The notes beneath the pieces were generated by a model, which had not been told where the DNA came from, did not search any database, and saw only the letters and a list, made by a program, of their open reading frames with translations. Made by a program: the position numbers and the translations under genes. Of a DNA stretch of 34,106 nt, positions 16,605 to 26,586 are shown one piece after another. Source of the stretch: XYA12-FULL-58-9 sp001798605 (GTDB lineage Bacteria; Myxococcota; XYA12-FULL-58-9); assembly GCA_036736205.1 (NCBI GenBank), contig DAINMX010000049.1, positions 1 to 34,106 of the forward strand, written 5' to 3'. Position 1 is the first letter of the stretch; every line of letters begins with the position of its first letter.

Positions 16605-17810
16605 CTATTTGCTTTTCTTTTTGGGCCACACGTCGATCCAGGTCTTGGTGAGCTCACGCATTTTTCGCAACGGCAGGCCGAGGATCTCGGCACCTCTCGC
16701 AAGCGAGATCTTCTCTTCTTCGATGGCCTTCCGAACGAGGCGGTATCGACGGTCCGCCACGAAATCAGATCGTGACAGGTAGTCGGGTTCCTCCGATCTC
16801 ATTGCCGCAGGGAAACCACTTTTGAAAGCGTCCTCGGTCATTGGGTACGGCTCTCTATGATTGTCGAGGCGGCGCCCATATCGAAGGTGGTATTGCTTGT
16901 GAAACACTGGCCACAATGCTTCGCCCGTTTCCTCATGAAGTCGATACAGGATGGTCTTGTAACTGACCCGAAACATGCGTTTGAGTTTGAGCACCCTCTC
17001 CACAAATGGCGCGCCATAGGTCTCTTTCCACTCTTTCGCAAAGGAGTCGGAGGGGACGAGGAAGTACGAGGCAAACTCGTTGGCCTCGCGCTCCTCCCGA
17101 TCATCTTCGTTGGTCCTGTCTTTCTTGTATGCAAATTCGTGTAACAGGATGTGACCGAGCTCGTGGGCCGCGGTGAAGATCCACCGCTCAACCGAGATCC
17201 TCTCCCAAGTGTTAACCACCACCGCTGGCCCCAGTGGAGCGGAGGACACGGACATACCGAAAAAGGTATCGGAGGCGATGTTGAGGGCAACCACTTTCAC
17301 GCCCGCCGCCTCGAGAAGACCACAGACGTCACGGACAGGTTCTTTGTCGTCCAATCCTAGAAGCTTTCGAGCCTTTCTAGCCGCAGCCTCGCCACGCGAC
17401 TGTCCTTTTGGTGGCGTGCTTTGGATGGGCTTGAGAGCAAACGTATGGCGCTCCCCAAGAATCTCCTCAAGGTCGGAGTAGTCTGCCAAGATTCGGCCTG
17501 CTTCCGAGAGGATGTGCTCCCGAAGCTTGAGCTGCTTTTTGGACCGAAACCGAACATTCTCGGGAATGACGGCTTGCACCAAAAGATCTGGAACACCAAC
17601 GTCCAGAGCCTTCGCCAGGTTCTTTAAGGTGCTCGTTCTTGGCTCAGACTTGCCTGCTTCCAGGTTCCGGTAGGCCGCTCTTGAAAGTCCGGATGCTTTA
17701 GCCGCCTCCACCTGGGTCAATCCAAGGGCCGTGCGAAGTCGCCTTAGATTGGTGGCCAAGACCAAAAGATCCTTTCGCTCCATATTTGCATAATAGCCAT
17801 TTTTACGCAT
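16605..17810 (-). CDS. XRE-family regulator fused to an ImmA/IrrE metallopeptidase
   Basis: This 401-aa protein joins two known domains. Residues about 17-76 form an XRE helix-turn-helix (LGLTQVEAAKASGLSRAAYR and neighbours). Residues about 150-260 form an ImmA/IrrE zinc peptidase with the HELGH motif at 216-220 and a downstream EREANEFASYFLVP. The C-terminal part, with PxF and EEEKISLARGAEILGL, looks like a further HTH-like segment. Such proteins bind DNA and cleave repressors in phage, conjugative-element and toxin-antitoxin contexts. ATG at 17810 and an in-frame ATG at 17783 are both possible, and neither has a clear ribosome binding site. The downstream phosphoesterase is broken. Confidence 0.85.
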   Translation of the reverse strand: MRKNGYYANMERKDLLVLATNLRRLRTALGLTQVEAAKASGLSRAAYRNLEAGKSEPRTSTLKNLAKALDVGVPDLLVQAVIPENVRFRSKKQLKLREHILSEAGRILADYSDLEEILGERHTFALKPIQSTPPKGQSRGEAAARKARKLLGLDDKEPVRDVCGLLEAAGVKVVALNIASDTFFGMSVSSAPLGPAVVVNTWERISVERWIFTAAHELGHILLHEFAYKKDRTNEDDREEREANEFASYFLVPSDSFAKEWKETYGAPFVERVLKLKRMFRVSYKTILYRLHEETGEALWPVFHKQYHLRYGRRLDNHREPYPMTEDAFKSGFPAAMRSEEPDYLSRSDFVADRRYRLVRKAIEEEKISLARGAEILGLPLRKMRELTKTWIDVWPKKKSK

Positions 17811-17884
17811 TACGACAAGATAGCTAGTTTCTTATCCTTACGATGGGTCGAAGCGAAAACGCCGTCCGTTCCAAAGCGGGGCAA

Positions 17885-18415
17885 TCACGCTGACAACCAC
17901 AACGACGCGCCGACCAAAAACAGAATGAAAATGGCGAACCCAAAGAGGAGAGCGCGAAGAATCATGGGTTGGCTGTGTACGATGCGCGCCGCCCGCAAGA
18001 CGGTGGCCGCAACCATCTCGTCTTTTATGCTCAGCCCTAGCGAGAAGCCGTTGTCCTCGAGGCGAACCCATTCCACCCATCCTACGGTTTTCACTGTTCG
18101 GCTGGCGTTGAGCATGATTTCGACCACGACTCTTGAGCCCTCGGCCTGACCGAGCACGGCCGCAACGTCTTCTCGGTTGTCGCAAGTTGCAGTGAGCGAC
18201 AATCCGCCTCGAGTCACCTCTCGGGTTGCTCCTGGCCAACCATCATCACTCCAAGCGGTTCCATCTTCGCGCAGCAGGCGAAGATGCACGCGCATTGCTG
18301 CAGGGACGGAAACGGGAACGGAAACGCAAACGGAACCGGAAACGGAAACGTCAGCTCCGATTGGGGGTTTTACCGCTTGCGGGGATTCATCAGATTGGCC
18401 GGTGGTATGACCCAT
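17885..18415 (-). CDS. Tail-anchored PilZ-like protein
   Basis: The 176-aa protein begins with a low-complexity region of VSVPVSVP-type repeats (residues 22-38). A beta-rich domain of about 100 residues follows, and a single C-terminal membrane segment (about 153-174) comes before the last few residues. The domain contains REVTRGGLSL, similar to the D/N-x-S-x-G-G motif of PilZ domains, and a RVHLRLLRE segment where the RxxxR motif would lie. This would make it a cyclic-di-GMP sensor facing the cytoplasm, but the match is weak. It starts six bases after the stop of the 838-aa membrane protein and is surely in the same operon, so it may link signalling to that envelope complex. Confidence 0.5.
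   Translation of the reverse strand: MGHTTGQSDESPQAVKPPIGADVSVSGSVCVSVPVSVPAAMRVHLRLLREDGTAWSDDGWPGATREVTRGGLSLTATCDNREDVAAVLGQAEGSRVVVEIMLNASRTVKTVGWVEWVRLEDNGFSLGLSIKDEMVAATVLRAARIVHSQPMILRALLFGFAIFILFLVGASLWLSA
18304..18350. repeat. 6-bp-based repeat in the PilZ-like gene
   Basis: An imperfect array of (g/c)gaaac-type hexamers codes the Val-Ser and Val-Pro repeat near the N-terminus of the PilZ-like protein. Confidence 0.8.
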
Positions 18416-18421
18416 CTGTTC

Positions 18422-20938
18422 TCATCCTGGCAATGGCGACACCAACAAGGCGAGCAACTGCACCAGCGCCACGGCAAAGCCAATGCCGAACAGGAAGAAG
18501 AATCCAGAAAGAATCAGAAGCTTGAGAACACGGCCGATGCCCCAGGTTTGTTTCTCCCGTTCCTTGAAGGATGCAGGCAAGGCGAGTGCCCAGCAACGCA
18601 ACTGGACAAAAGAGCCGAGCCAACCGAGACGCCACACCACCGCCACACCGCCGAGCAGTACTGCGAGGACGATCCCGCTCTCGCCAGCCAACTTGTGAGT
18701 GGGCCACGCCATTAGTGCCAGAAGGGTTAGGCCGACCCACAGGGCACCGGCAGGTGGCGCTAGGGTTGCCAACTTGGCAATGACGCCATTGCCCTCGACC
18801 ACGCGGTCGGGCCGGTGGGGCCGGTGGGGCCACCAGCGACTGGATACGAGCGCCACACCAATCGCGAAAATGAGTATGCAAAACACACTGATCGGCATGC
18901 GCAGCCAGCTTCGCAAGTAGACGACCGACAATTGCACTGGACGACCGCCCTCGATCCAATAGCGTTCGTATTCGAGTCGGGTGCCACGCTCGGGTAGTTT
19001 GATGCGCACGGGCATGGCACCACCACCGGCAGACTCTGCGAGATTCGCATCCGCAACATCTTGCACTGCGTTTGTTAATGCGCCGCCACCAATGGGTTGG
19101 TGCCAGCTAGCGGTGCCCACAAATTGCTGCGGCCGAACGTCCCCCCGAAGCGAGCCATAGATGTTACGAGCGGGCAAGTAGAGAGACCACGCAAGGGACG
19201 AAATCGGTAGGTCCATGCTCGGAAGATCGATGTTCGGCGAGCCGACGAGCCCGAGTGGCGAAACCTTCCCCGCCAAGATCACCTGCAGGGTGAATGCATC
19301 CAGCCTGTCATGGCCTGATGAGCGCTTGAGAGGCAGAAGCAGCCCCCCGCCTTCGGCGAGGCTTGGTTTCACCGGCTCACCGTCCAAGAGTGAAGAGCGC
19401 ACATCGGTGTTTGCTGGCAGTGAGAGGGTGAGGGTGTGCGCGAGTCGATTGCGCAGGGTGATGCGCATGTCAGTGAGAACCTGACCGTCGGTGGAGATCA
19501 CCGAGATCGCGTGCACGCGGTCGATGGATCCCGACGCCGGCTCTCTCTCGGGCAGTCGCGTGGCCACAAGCTCAACCGACGCGGTGCGACCATCATGGTA
19601 ACGGTACGCATGAAGGATGGGGCTCACCGCGTTCTGAATCATCTCGGCAGGAAGCTGACGCACATCTACGCCCCGTACGTTGTTGAGCTGCCCGTCTTTG
19701 GTTTGTACTTTGCCCGTGACCTCCACTCCGAGCCAGCCCTGTTCACGCTCGACGCCCAAACAGTAGGGCAAGACCACAGACAGATTGCCGTTCGCCGGCA
19801 TGTCGCGCCGCAGGCGCAAAGAGATTTCAAAGCTGTTGCGGATTGGATACGCCGTCTCTCCGCGCAGGAGTGTACCGGTGTCCCCGGGCTCGAGCTCAAA
19901 CCTGAACGCGCCGCGCCCCTCAGCAAGCAACACCTTTGCGCCCTCGGGAATCTGCACTTGAAACTCCTTGGCCCCGGCATAAAGAATTGTGTAACGAATG
20001 ACCGTGAAGAGCTCGGCGGTTGTTTCGTCGAGAGAGAGCAAGCTCGTGGTCTCGGCGAATACTCGGGCGGTCCTTCCCTCTGTGGTGTCCAGGTCGCGAA
20101 AACCAATCAGATGAATTCGCGTTGTCGGTGCCAATGTTGCGCTGAAATGAGTCGTCGAGCCGACGGTCTTTGCCTCAGTCTGCACAGCAGAGCTCAAGCG
20201 TGGCTCCAAACCGGGCACCGGAAAACGGCAAGTGAAGCGAGTCTCCGGAGTGCGCGCGACAAAGAAGTCATATTCAATAGAGCCGCGCAGACCACGGGAT
20301 GGCACCAAGAGCTCGACGCGGAGTGTTACCTCGCCGGTTTTCTGTGTCACCCAAACGTGATAACCATTTTGCCGGGATAGGGGCACGCTCACACCGTTGG
20401 CGGTTGCCTGCACCAACACAGCGTCATCACCGGCGAGCGGTACTGTCTTCCACAGGTCGGGATGCCCGAGGGTCACCTGCAAGGTCAAGGTGAGACTCAG
20501 TGCGCCTTCACGGGCGTCACCATCATATTCTGCGGCTCCGAGCACCACCGCGGGCCCCAAATTGGTGGCAGCCTTTTTGTGGATCGAGTCGAGCTCGGTA
20601 CGAACCCCCTCGAAGTCGCCAAGTTCGACCTCCACCGTGGGAGGCACTTTTCCCGATTCGGAACCTTGTTGATAGATCTCAGTTCCAGCTTGGGGAACTT
20701 GCTGATAGATCTCCGCTCCGGAGCGCGGTTGGTCGCTCGGAACCGGCGCGTACTGCTGCTTGTTCATCACCGCTTCAAAGTTTGCGGTACCCAACGCATC
20801 GAGCTCAGCATCGCGTTCTGCCGCCTGTTCTTCGTCCCAAGCAGAATCACTATCGTCATCGGAATAACTGGCGCTCGCCTCGGTGGCGAGGAGCATACAG
20901 CCAATCACTGCAACTCGACTGAGTATTGACCTACGCAT
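18422..20938 (-). CDS. Periplasmic beta-rich membrane protein, paralogue of its upstream neighbour
   Basis: About 838 aa from the ATG at 20938, which has GGAGGT just upstream within the end of the preceding gene; the two genes overlap by eight bases. A signal peptide (residues 1-24, ending ASA) is followed by an acidic linker containing EIYQQ twice, then a long beta-rich part to about residue 665. Four hydrophobic segments follow at about 684-701, 730-746, 752-768 and 805-830. No enzyme motif is seen. Residues 490-540 (DMRITLRNRLAHTLTLSLP, then LLDGEPVKP) match the neighbour's LRLRIRNNTKQYLEIELP and LIDGQPTRP. Further blocks also align, so the two are paralogues. It probably forms a membrane-anchored periplasmic complex with that protein. 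The family is unknown to me. Confidence 0.75.
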   Translation of the reverse strand: MRRSILSRVAVIGCMLLATEASASYSDDDSDSAWDEEQAAERDAELDALGTANFEAVMNKQQYAPVPSDQPRSGAEIYQQVPQAGTEIYQQGSESGKVPPTVEVELGDFEGVRTELDSIHKKAATNLGPAVVLGAAEYDGDAREGALSLTLTLQVTLGHPDLWKTVPLAGDDAVLVQATANGVSVPLSRQNGYHVWVTQKTGEVTLRVELLVPSRGLRGSIEYDFFVARTPETRFTCRFPVPGLEPRLSSAVQTEAKTVGSTTHFSATLAPTTRIHLIGFRDLDTTEGRTARVFAETTSLLSLDETTAELFTVIRYTILYAGAKEFQVQIPEGAKVLLAEGRGAFRFELEPGDTGTLLRGETAYPIRNSFEISLRLRRDMPANGNLSVVLPYCLGVEREQGWLGVEVTGKVQTKDGQLNNVRGVDVRQLPAEMIQNAVSPILHAYRYHDGRTASVELVATRLPEREPASGSIDRVHAISVISTDGQVLTDMRITLRNRLAHTLTLSLPANTDVRSSLLDGEPVKPSLAEGGGLLLPLKRSSGHDRLDAFTLQVILAGKVSPLGLVGSPNIDLPSMDLPISSLAWSLYLPARNIYGSLRGDVRPQQFVGTASWHQPIGGGALTNAVQDVADANLAESAGGGAMPVRIKLPERGTRLEYERYWIEGGRPVQLSVVYLRSWLRMPISVFCILIFAIGVALVSSRWWPHRPHRPDRVVEGNGVIAKLATLAPPAGALWVGLTLLALMAWPTHKLAGESGIVLAVLLGGVAVVWRLGWLGSFVQLRCWALALPASFKEREKQTWGIGRVLKLLILSGFFFLFGIGFAVALVQLLALLVSPLPG

Positions 20939-23375
20939 GGCCCACCTCCTTTTTGACAGATCGACGCCACATCCACATGAGCAAAACGGCGGCGGCGCTG
21001 GAGAGCAGGAGCGGAAACATGAGCACGAGGCTGAGGCCAACTGTCGCCAGAACAAGCACGGCGAAGTTCGTGAAGTTCACTTCATGGACCAGCGTCCACG
21101 GCTTCTTCAGCTTCTCTTTGACGGTAGCACCCCATCGGCCGGCTGAGAGCTGCAACAGCGTGACGATCAAAGCGAGATCGACGCCCCAGATGATACGCCG
21201 GTGCACGCCGAGGAAGAAATGGGCAAGTACCAATAACACGACGAGACCGACCGCCGCGTAGAGCAGAGTCTTCCGGGCACGCTGGCGGCGCAAGAGCAAC
21301 AGCGTTACGGCGAAGCTAAACCCGAGTGCGATCCACCGTATCGGTGTGGCAAAGTCACGCAGCACATAGGCGAATCCAATCTCAGGCGTATTTCGACCTA
21401 TGAGAATGTGCTTGAAACGGTACAGCTCACCCACCAACGGGAACGAAGAGAGGACCATGCGCCCCTTGTCCTTTTGACTGTTTTCTGCGCGGAACAACCC
21501 TTGGCGTTGGGTAAGAATGCTCTTGTAGCGACCTCCGGCCCAAACGTCACGCATCCAAAGAGCATCGCGCAGATAGTCACGAAGACGACGGAACGGATCG
21601 TATCGGATAGACGAATACTGGGTGAGATTGCTATGAAATGCGAGAGGCGCAAAAGCCCTGGGAACATAGAGGTGCCATGTCACCTCGATGGTGTCGACAT
21701 CCCCGACCTCCGGCAGGCGTAGCGATTCCCAACCGGCCCAACGCAGTCCCCTATGTGCAAGCTTGTAGGCGAGCTCGATCACGAAGCTGCTCTCTTGTAC
21801 CGCGGCACCGCGCCGCGCCGGAATGTTGAGCTCTTGGCCAACGGACAAATCCCATTCGTTGTTGAGGATGTCCGGGTTGGCGTTCATGATCGCTGTCCAC
21901 TGCGATGGGTCCGAATAATAGAAGTTGGCAATATCGCTGAGGGTGTCATTCGGCGAAACCACGTGAGTCCGATGCCGACCGTCAGCGATGCGTTCGCTTT
22001 GACGCAAGGGAAACAAGAGCCTGCCGCCCTGACCTTCTGCGGGCCTCGTCGGTTGGCCGTCGATCAGGGAATGGGTGAGCAGCGCCCCCTTGGGTAGCTC
22101 AATCTCGAGGTACTGTTTGGTATTGTTGCGAATTCGCAAACGCAACTTGGTGATCTCCGTTCCGTCCTCGTTTAGAACCGTCGAGGCCTGCAGGTCGTCA
22201 ATGATCGTGCTGGTGACTTCTACGGGACTGTGCTTGCTGATCGAGATGCCGACCTCCGGCGGTGCCTCAAATGTCATGCCGAACAACAGTGGGTGGGTCG
22301 CCAACTCGGAGAGCTCAGTGGGAAGCTCCTGGGCCGTGAGAACCGTGCCGGCGGCTGCGGTCTCAGCACCCGGTTCGACCTTGAGACCTGCGGGACCCTG
22401 CACACCGAGGGCACCGCTGGTAGCGGTCTCGCCCAATGGCGACGGCATGCGCAGGATGACCGTCTTCTCAATGTCGGCGGGGAATTGGTAATGGATGCTC
22501 ACGCGGGTCTTGTCTTCGACGATATGACGAAACAAAATGGTGAGCTGACCGCCGTCCGCTTCGGCCGTGTGCCACTGCAACACGGCGTCACCTTCCACCC
22601 GCAGTACCTCGAGGTCCGCGGGCAAACGTAGGTCAACCCGATCCGTCTCACCCTCCTGGACCTCAAAGTCGATAGCTGACAGACCACTCACCAGCGCTTC
22701 CTGCACGGTGAACAACGAGAACACCCGTGCCTTCATGCGCGCCTTTTCTTTGAGCTTGTGTGTGAGCTTGCGCGCCCATGAGATGTCGAGCTGACCGGTG
22801 GGGTCGAGCTGGCCAACGAGCTGTGTTCCCCCTGGGCCACTTCGCTCACTCACCAGTACCCCGTGCTCGATCTTGGCCTCGATGTCGCGCTCGGGAACGA
22901 GCACAGAGAAACGAGTGGCACCAGCCTCGGGAAGGCGGAACTGCAGTCGCCGCGAGAAACTCTCCTGCTCTTTGCCCCAGAACATCTCCACAGCGAGCAT
23001 GTAAGTTCCGGGTTTGTCGATACCGACGGTGTACAGCCCACCTTCTTTAAGTAGCGACGTCTTGACACCATTGAGCCGCACAGTGCCAACAGATGCCGCC
23101 GCGTCCAACACCTGCACCCGCACGTGCCCCTTGGTGTCCAGCACCGTGAACTGCGAGGTGAGCTGGCCATGAAACAGGCCCTTGCGCAGGGTGCCTTCAA
23201 TGTTGCGCTTGACGGGTAACACCACAATGGGCGGTTCCTGTTTCTCCTTGTTCTTCTGGATCTCGTGCTGCATCTCTTCCCAAGCAGAGAGCGGCAACGT
23301 GACCTTGCCCTCCTTGGCGGTGACAGAAATCGCGGTAAGAATTATGCCGACAACAACGAACGAGGCTGTGCGCAT
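20931..23375 (-). CDS. Periplasmic beta-rich membrane protein with inserted LysM domain
   Basis: About 814 aa. I prefer the ATG at 23375, with GGAGGG seven bases upstream, to a TTG five codons earlier. A signal peptide covers residues 1-20. The body is beta-rich. Residues about 469-520 (THVVSPNDTLSDIANFYY through VGQELNIP) form a clear LysM peptidoglycan-binding domain. Several membrane segments lie near residues 679-697, 704-722, 727-745 and 770-803. Aligning with the paralogue downstream, the LysM domain sits exactly where that protein has a short loop. The protein would thus hold the cell wall at the periplasmic face of the inner membrane. It lies between the OmpA-like gene and the paralogue in a minus-strand operon. 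The specific function is unknown. Confidence 0.8.
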   Translation of the reverse strand: MRTASFVVVGIILTAISVTAKEGKVTLPLSAWEEMQHEIQKNKEKQEPPIVVLPVKRNIEGTLRKGLFHGQLTSQFTVLDTKGHVRVQVLDAAASVGTVRLNGVKTSLLKEGGLYTVGIDKPGTYMLAVEMFWGKEQESFSRRLQFRLPEAGATRFSVLVPERDIEAKIEHGVLVSERSGPGGTQLVGQLDPTGQLDISWARKLTHKLKEKARMKARVFSLFTVQEALVSGLSAIDFEVQEGETDRVDLRLPADLEVLRVEGDAVLQWHTAEADGGQLTILFRHIVEDKTRVSIHYQFPADIEKTVILRMPSPLGETATSGALGVQGPAGLKVEPGAETAAAGTVLTAQELPTELSELATHPLLFGMTFEAPPEVGISISKHSPVEVTSTIIDDLQASTVLNEDGTEITKLRLRIRNNTKQYLEIELPKGALLTHSLIDGQPTRPAEGQGGRLLFPLRQSERIADGRHRTHVVSPNDTLSDIANFYYSDPSQWTAIMNANPDILNNEWDLSVGQELNIPARRGAAVQESSFVIELAYKLAHRGLRWAGWESLRLPEVGDVDTIEVTWHLYVPRAFAPLAFHSNLTQYSSIRYDPFRRLRDYLRDALWMRDVWAGGRYKSILTQRQGLFRAENSQKDKGRMVLSSFPLVGELYRFKHILIGRNTPEIGFAYVLRDFATPIRWIALGFSFAVTLLLLRRQRARKTLLYAAVGLVVLLVLAHFFLGVHRRIIWGVDLALIVTLLQLSAGRWGATVKEKLKKPWTLVHEVNFTNFAVLVLATVGLSLVLMFPLLLSSAAAVLLMWMWRRSVKKEVGHA

Positions 23376-23460
23376 AGGGAGACCCTCCAATGGGTCGAGA
23401 AGCTATCAAGGAGTGAGCCCACAAACGAGGGCAAAGGCAGGGCAAAGTAGGTGTGTCGCG

Positions 23461-25334
23461 CTACTCTTGTGCGGGCTTTGCGTCGGCGTCGGCGCGAACG
23501 ATGTGGAACTCAACCCGGCGGTTGGCGGCGCGCCCGCGGGAGCTCCTGTTTGACTCGATAGGTCTTTCTTCGCCGATTCCCTCTGCGACGAGTCGTTTCC
23601 CGTCGACACCCTTGCCGATCAGGTAGACGCGCACGGCCTCGGCCCGCAGTTGCGACAAGTGCTTGTTGAACTCTGCTGCGCCTTGGCTGTCGGAATGGCC
23701 CTCAATACGAATGCCTGCGATCTCCAGGTGGGCATTGAGAACCTGGGCAACGTTGTCGAGGAGCTGGAACGACACTTCTTGAATGGTGTCCTTGCCTGTG
23801 TCGAAGTAGACCTTGTCCATGATCTCGATGCGCTCATTGGAGATCTTGACCAACTGCTTCGCCTGACAGCCGCTATTCTCTGCAGGGCCTGGCACATCGG
23901 GACAGTTGTCATTGCGGTCGACGACACCGTCTCCGTCACGGTCAGAGTCTGGGCAACCGGCATTCTCCGTGGGACCTGACGCATTGGGGCAGGTGTCCAT
24001 GGTGTCAATGAGACCATCGGCGTCATTGTCGGGATCGGGGCAACCGTCCATGTCTTCAAATCCATCACGGTCCTCTGGGACATCGACGCATTTGTCGACG
24101 GTGTCGGCAAGGCCATCGTTGTCGGTGTCGGGGATCTGCTCGGGACAGCCGTCCTCGTCTTCGTAGCCGTTTCGGGTTTCGNNNNNNNNNNNNNNNNNNN
24201 NNNNNNNNNNNNNNNNNNNNNNNNNNNNNNNNNNNNNNNNNNNNNNNNNNNNNNNNNNNNNNNNNNNNNNNNNNNNNNNNNGTCGTTGTCGAGGTCGGGA
24301 CAGCCGTCTTCATCGGAAAACTGATCTTTGTCCTCGGCCTCCATAGGGCACTTGTCAACGTCGTCGGTGAGACCATCTCCGTCGCTGTCGCCAATGGGAG
24401 CTGGCACCTGTGGCTTTTCCTCCAGGACGGCGAAGCTCACCCCTGCAAAAATGCGGAAATCCGGTGCCGCATAGCCGGCAACAACACCAAAGCCTGTTCC
24501 CAAAAATGCGGTCAAGGTTGGCAGCACTTTGTACTTTCCTGCCAACAACAGCTCCGCCGGATTGCGGTTCATCCGCTCAAAGGGAACCTTGGCACCTGTA
24601 GAACCACTCAGGGTCATGGCGACCTCGAGGGGTTTGCCAAGACGCGACTCTAAATCGTAGGCAGCCCCAAACCGGTAGGTAAGCTCGTCGTCGACCACCA
24701 GATTGGCCGTTTGACTGCGTCGCCGCGCCCGGTAGCCGAGATTAGCGGCCAGACGAATATCACCGATCTCTTTCGATACCGCCGCTTCGGGCAAGAACTG
24801 CAAGGTGCGCTCTCCGAGATACGCCCGAGAAGATGCCGTCGGTAGCGTCAAGGAAAGCAACACCGCAACGTCAACAAAGTGCTCAGAGGCGCGCAACACC
24901 TGCACCTTGGGTGATAACCGCAAATCACCGATGCCAGCGGCGGTAAGGGAGGCTGGATTGTCATTGAAGTCGGAAAGGTCGCCGCGACCTTGATAGAGAG
25001 CGAGGGGCAGCTCAACACCCAATTGCACCCATCCGTATAGACCCATCGAGCCCACCAAGCTCGCGCTCACGCGATGCTCCACCAGGGAAGCGACCCGCTC
25101 GGTTTGGCCATTGATCTCACTGGTGAGCACCAAGGGATCGTTCGCGTACCCCAGCCAGAAAGCGACCGCCCAATCGAGGTGTTTGGGCACGGCTGCCCAT
25201 TCGGCGTCGATGACACCATCACCATCCATGGCGGGGCGCAGTCGCTCGACGGAGAAAGCACGGGGCTCACCATGTTGCGCCAAAGCTCCCGCAGGAATGG
25301 CGAAGGTGAGAAGTAATGCGGCAAGGCGGATCAT
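23461..25334 (-). CDS. OmpA-family outer-membrane protein with thrombospondin type 3 repeats (interrupted by assembly gap)
   Basis: The gene is one unit cut by 100 N at 24182-24281. From the ATG at 25334 (AGAGG seven bases upstream) come a signal peptide (residues 1-19), then about 300 residues of beta-strand-rich barrel. Thrombospondin type 3 repeats (DSDGDGLTDDVDKCP and later units) follow, as calcium-binding stalk repeats. After the gap more repeats lead to a C-terminal OmpA domain (FDTGKDTI ... IRIEGHSDSQG ... NRRVEFHIV), which binds peptidoglycan. The frame appears to change only because the N run has an arbitrary length. The protein anchors the outer membrane to the wall and could pass small molecules. 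It lies between the TPR lipoprotein and the LysM membrane protein. Confidence 0.85.
24182..24281. other. Assembly gap of 100 N
   Basis: Exactly 100 N fall inside the thrombospondin type 3 repeat array. Calcium-binding repeats often collapse in assemblies, so the missing length is unknown. The gap hides the true number of repeats and the reading frame. Confidence 0.99.
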
Positions 25335-25473
25335 ATCAGGCCTCTGACGAAACGGACGAAAGCGAGGTTGATGGGACATTTGACACGCGATGGTCGCACC
25401 TGTTGGTTGGCATCTCAAACCCTTTTCACAATCTCAAGTGCCGCAACGCTCGAAAACTGGGCGCCTATCCACC

Positions 25474-26586
25474 TCAAGGAGAGGAAGGTTCTTCCTCTGA
25501 CTCAGAACTGGGCGCGGGGGCTGAATCTGGCGCAGGTGTGGAAGCGTCGCCAGTCTTCGGCTTCACTGGCGCGGGGTCGGAACCCGGCGCGGAAGTCGAA
25601 TCTGGCCCGGGTGTAGCCCCCATTGTTGGATTCCTCTTTTTCGCCTTGGTCGGTGCGAAGACCGACTCTGAAACCACACCATCAGTCACCTCCTCGACGG
25701 CGTCGGGGCGCTGATTGCGAGCTGAGGTGGCCAGTCGATCGCGCAGATACTCGGGCAACTGGATCTCCGGCAATGGTCTGGTGTTGCGCAACCGGGTTCT
25801 CACCCGCCGGATACGGTCCTGCACGAGAATCGGGTCGGGATGGTCCTTGAGACACGCATAATAATATGCAAGCGCCCGATCGGCTTGATCGAGCTCTTGA
25901 AAACAATTTCCGAGCTCAAAGAGTACCAACGCCGCCAAGGAAGGATCTAAATTCTCTTCGAGGAGTCGCTCGTAGGTGGCGATAGCCTCGGCATAGCGAG
26001 CCTGCACGTAGTAGCTGTTGGCGATCTGAAACCTCGCCTCGGCAGCTTCTTGGCACTTGGGCCACCGGTTGATCAATTGCTCGGCCTCGGCGCGCGCCTG
26101 TTCGTAGTTCTTCAACTGGAAATAGGCGTTTGCGATTTGCAATTGAGCCCGGCGAATCTCGGTTCGCATGGGAAAAGCACCCACCAACTCCCGGTAAGCG
26201 GCAATGGCTGCAGGCAGGTCGCCAAGCTTGTGATGATGAATATCGGCGATGGTTGCCAAAGCAGCGAACGCCTCGTCAGTCTTCGAGTACTGTCGACCGA
26301 GGGTCTGATAGTAGGTGATCGCCTGGTCATAATCGTGCAAATAAAGCGCGTTGAGATTGCCAAGCCGATCCAACACCAAGAGACGCTGCGCTTCCTCTTC
26401 GTCGTCGAGGCCGCCGAGATTGTCCAACCGCTTGAGCAATTTGCGGTACAACCGCTCGGAGGCGACATACTGTTTGCGATAGAGAAGATCGTTGGCGCTG
26501 TCGATACCCGATTGAATGTCAGTTTGGCAACTCGCGGCGATAATGCCAAAAACTGCAACGAGCATCACATGGGGCGTCAATTCCAC
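25474..26586 (-). CDS. TPR-repeat lipoprotein, envelope assembly type
   Basis: About 370 aa from a GTG at 26586, directly after the gyrA TGA, with GGAG in the end of gyrA. A short signal sequence ends in a lipobox-like AASC with Cys20. Residues about 30-260 are tetratricopeptide helices (for example AITYYQTLGRQYSKTDEAFA and ALVLFELGNCFQELDQADRA), reminiscent of BamD, YbgF and similar adaptors. The last 70 residues are low complexity in Pro, Ser, Asp, Ala and Gly. TPR lipoproteins commonly hold outer-membrane or peptidoglycan-linked complexes together. Its position next to the OmpA-like protein and the LysM/PilZ genes supports a shared envelope role. Confidence 0.75.
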   Translation of the reverse strand: MELTPHVMLVAVFGIIAASCQTDIQSGIDSANDLLYRKQYVASERLYRKLLKRLDNLGGLDDEEEAQRLLVLDRLGNLNALYLHDYDQAITYYQTLGRQYSKTDEAFAALATIADIHHHKLGDLPAAIAAYRELVGAFPMRTEIRRAQLQIANAYFQLKNYEQARAEAEQLINRWPKCQEAAEARFQIANSYYVQARYAEAIATYERLLEENLDPSLAALVLFELGNCFQELDQADRALAYYYACLKDHPDPILVQDRIRRVRTRLRNTRPLPEIQLPEYLRDRLATSARNQRPDAVEEVTDGVVSESVFAPTKAKKRNPTMGATPGPDSTSAPGSDPAPVKPKTGDASTPAPDSAPAPSSESEEEPSSP

